From an uncultured Collinsella sp. (GTDB lineage Bacteria; Actinomycetota; Coriobacteriia; Coriobacteriales; Coriobacteriaceae): a stretch of DNA of 6,145 nucleotides. The notes under the pieces are model-generated. The model was not told the origin of the DNA. It saw only the letters and a program-made list of their open reading frames with translations, and searched no databases. Each line of letters begins with the position of its first letter. The stretch's first letter is position 1. Where the stretch lies: assembly GCA_900764415.1 (NCBI GenBank), contig CAAFOA010000353.1:1-6145 (forward strand), in the 5' to 3' direction. A program made the position numbers and the translations under genes. Shown in pieces: positions 4,995 to 6,145 of this stretch.

Positions 4995-6143
4995 ATGGCA
5001 GATGTCGACAACAGGAACCGTAACCGTAGGTCTAACCGAGCGGGTCAGCCCAATCCCAAGCGCGAGGCGCGTGCCAAGGCCGCCGAGCGCCATGTGGCGG
5101 CTGTGTCCGAGGCCTGCGCCAAGGACATCGAGCGTTCGCTTACCGGCGTGCGCGAGTTCGATGGTATGCCTGCCGGTTTTGTCGCGGCGATGAAGGCCAA
5201 GGCCCAAGCGGCTGCGGCTGCCGAGGAGCCGGTTGCCGAGGTTGTGGAGGCTGACGCTGCCGAGGTTGAGACTGCCGAGGTGGAGGCCGCTGAGGTGGAG
5301 ACTGCGGTCGAGTCCGAGGTGGCACCCGAGTTCACCGAGTCGGCCGACGAGGCTGAGTCCGCGCCCGCGGAGGAGGCTGCTCCGGTCCTGCCCGAGGTCA
5401 CTGTGCTTGATGCCTCCGCCACGCAGGCAATCCTCGATAACGGCCGCGGCTATGCGCAGTTCTGCGATATGGCTGTGCTTGCCTTTGCCTCGTTTACCAA
5501 TCCGGGCGGCGGCTATATCCAGGGTTACCTGGGCCAGGAGGCGACGCTCTGCGCCGATTCGTACCTGTACAACGTACTCGACAAGCAGCGTAAGTGGTAC
5601 GGTGAGAACCGTCGCCGCAACATCAACTGCGAGCTGTACCGCAACCGTGCGCTGGTGGTGCCCGCCGTGCGCTTCGGTCGCAACCACGTGCACGCATACG
5701 CCGATGTAATCGTTGCCGCCGCACCCAACGTCAGGCGTGCCCGCCAGGAGTACCGCGTGAGCGACGACGCCCTGTTGGATGCCCTGCGCGACCGTATCCG
5801 CTTTGTCCTTGCCGTCTGCGATGAGCTGGGTCGCGAGAAGCTCGTACTGGGTGCTTGGGGCTGCGACAACAACGGCTTTGACGCCGAGGCCGTGGCAGAG
5901 CTCTTCCGCGAGGAGCTCGCATCGGGTGACTTTAAGGTCAAGCAGGTGTTCTTTGCCGTGCCCTCTACGCGCTGGGATGAGGATTTTGCCAAGTTCGAGC
6001 ACGTGCTGGCAAGCTTCCCCGAGCGCAACGAGGAGTCCTATGCCCAGGTTGCCGCACGCGCTGCGGCTGCTCGCGCCGCCGAGCAGGCCCAGGCTGCCGC
6101 CGAGGACGATGAGGACGATGACGATTGGCGCAAGTACCTGTAA
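4995..6143 (+). CDS. TIGR02452/DUF2263 microbial PARG-domain protein, altered QEE motif
   Basis: 382 aa protein with a macrodomain-like microbial PARG domain (PF10021/TIGR02452), whose relatives hydrolyse ADP-ribose chains. Residues 1-35 are basic. A disordered Ala/Glu/Val linker follows (about 66-133, with a pentad repeat). The PARG core runs from about 134 to 345: VLAFASFTNPGGGYIQGYLG (161-180), QEATLCADSYLYNVL (181-195), the PxVRFGRN and DVIVAAAPN region (223-245), LGAWGCDNNGFDAEAVAELF (285-304) and VKQVFFAV (315-322). A low-complexity Ala-rich and very acidic tail (352-376) ends the protein. The bacterial PARG signature is GGG-X6-8-QEE. Here it is GGG (171-173), seven residues, then Q181 E182 A183, with GCG at 5541-5543. 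The last glutamate, the catalytic acid in characterised PARGs, is missing, so activity is doubtful. ADP-ribose binding residues (Asn169-Pro-Gly-Gly-Gly) remain. ATG 4995 follows AAAGG (4981-4985). No ADP-ribosyltransferase is visible beside it. TATCAT (4942-4947) may be its -10. Confidence 0.85.
   Translation: MADVDNRNRNRRSNRAGQPNPKREARAKAAERHVAAVSEACAKDIERSLTGVREFDGMPAGFVAAMKAKAQAAAAAEEPVAEVVEADAAEVETAEVEAAEVETAVESEVAPEFTESADEAESAPAEEAAPVLPEVTVLDASATQAILDNGRGYAQFCDMAVLAFASFTNPGGGYIQGYLGQEATLCADSYLYNVLDKQRKWYGENRRRNINCELYRNRALVVPAVRFGRNHVHAYADVIVAAAPNVRRARQEYRVSDDALLDALRDRIRFVLAVCDELGREKLVLGAWGCDNNGFDAEAVAELFREELASGDFKVKQVFFAVPSTRWDEDFAKFEHVLASFPERNEESYAQVAARAAAARAAEQAQAAAEDDEDDDDWRKYL
5259..5303 (+). 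repeat. Tandem AEVE(T/A) coding repeat, three 15-bp units
   Basis: Residues 89-103 of the PARG-domain protein are three consecutive pentads, AEVET, AEVEA and AEVET, encoded by imperfect 15-bp tandem units. They sit in the acidic disordered linker before the catalytic domain. Such units can change in number by slipped replication, altering linker length without breaking the frame. Confidence 0.75.
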
Positions 6144-6145
6144 TC

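Noticed and set aside
3707..5011. 434-codon open frame on the minus strand
   Set aside because: It runs antisense to the small gene, the intergenic leader, BI-1 and a terminator. Its translation is His/Arg/Gly-rich low complexity with no family pattern; it is a by-product of high GC.
4944..6002. 352-codon open frame on the minus strand
   Set aside because: Antisense to the PARG-domain gene, whose protein matches a known family. The minus translation is Leu/Gly/His-rich without motifs and has no convincing start signal.
1..6145. tRNA, rRNA, CRISPR array, insertion sequence or prophage signal
   Set aside because: No cloverleaf, regularly spaced repeats, transposase or phage gene was recognised; the Tn5 end at base 1 is a library adapter.

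Overview
The window reads as a contig end from a high-GC Gram-positive bacterium. A DivIVA protein of actinobacterial style, Ala/Glu-rich coding sequence with G/C-ending codons, strong Shine-Dalgarno sites, and the combination of a small nitroreductase, Pit/DUF47 and a TIGR02452-type PARG protein fit the Coriobacteriia, most likely Collinsella or a relative. That assignment is inference from sequence style, not a database match. Bases 1-19 are the Tn5/Nextera mosaic-end adapter, so genomic sequence begins at about base 20.

Layout: (1) 97-774 (+) is a DivIVA/Wag31-type polar growth and division protein, ended by an intrinsic terminator. (2) A second, opposing terminator serves a convergent FMN nitroreductase (939-1469, -). 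(3) 1470-1751 is a gene-free stretch with two families of short direct repeats and a long imperfect hairpin (1639-1746) just after the stop of the next gene. (4) 1752-3492 (-) is a two-gene phosphate uptake operon: a PiT-family transporter first, then its DUF47/PhoU-like partner. (5) 3493-3742 is a divergent intergenic region. On the minus side it carries a near-perfect Shine-Dalgarno with a three-codon ORF ahead of pit. On the plus side it carries a good sigma-70 promoter whose predicted start is the A of the next gene's ATG. (6) 3743-4081 (+) is a small unrecognised protein, probably translated from a leaderless mRNA. (7) 4160-4855 (+) is a BI-1/YccA-family seven-helix membrane protein, ended by a UUCG-loop terminator. 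(8) 4995-6143 (+) is a protein with a microbial PARG domain (TIGR02452/DUF2263) flanked by low-complexity acidic segments.

Functional links are clear only for pit-DUF47. The other genes are mostly single transcription units covering cell pole organisation, redox, membrane homeostasis and ADP-ribose metabolism. The points most worth a second look are the PARG signature, which reads GGG-X7-QEA instead of QEE (loss of the expected catalytic glutamate); the leaderless small gene; a perfect 12-bp inverted repeat joining the end of that gene to the BI-1 leader; the long hairpin after the phosphate operon; and the mini-ORF before pit. No RNA genes, CRISPR arrays or insertion sequences were seen.
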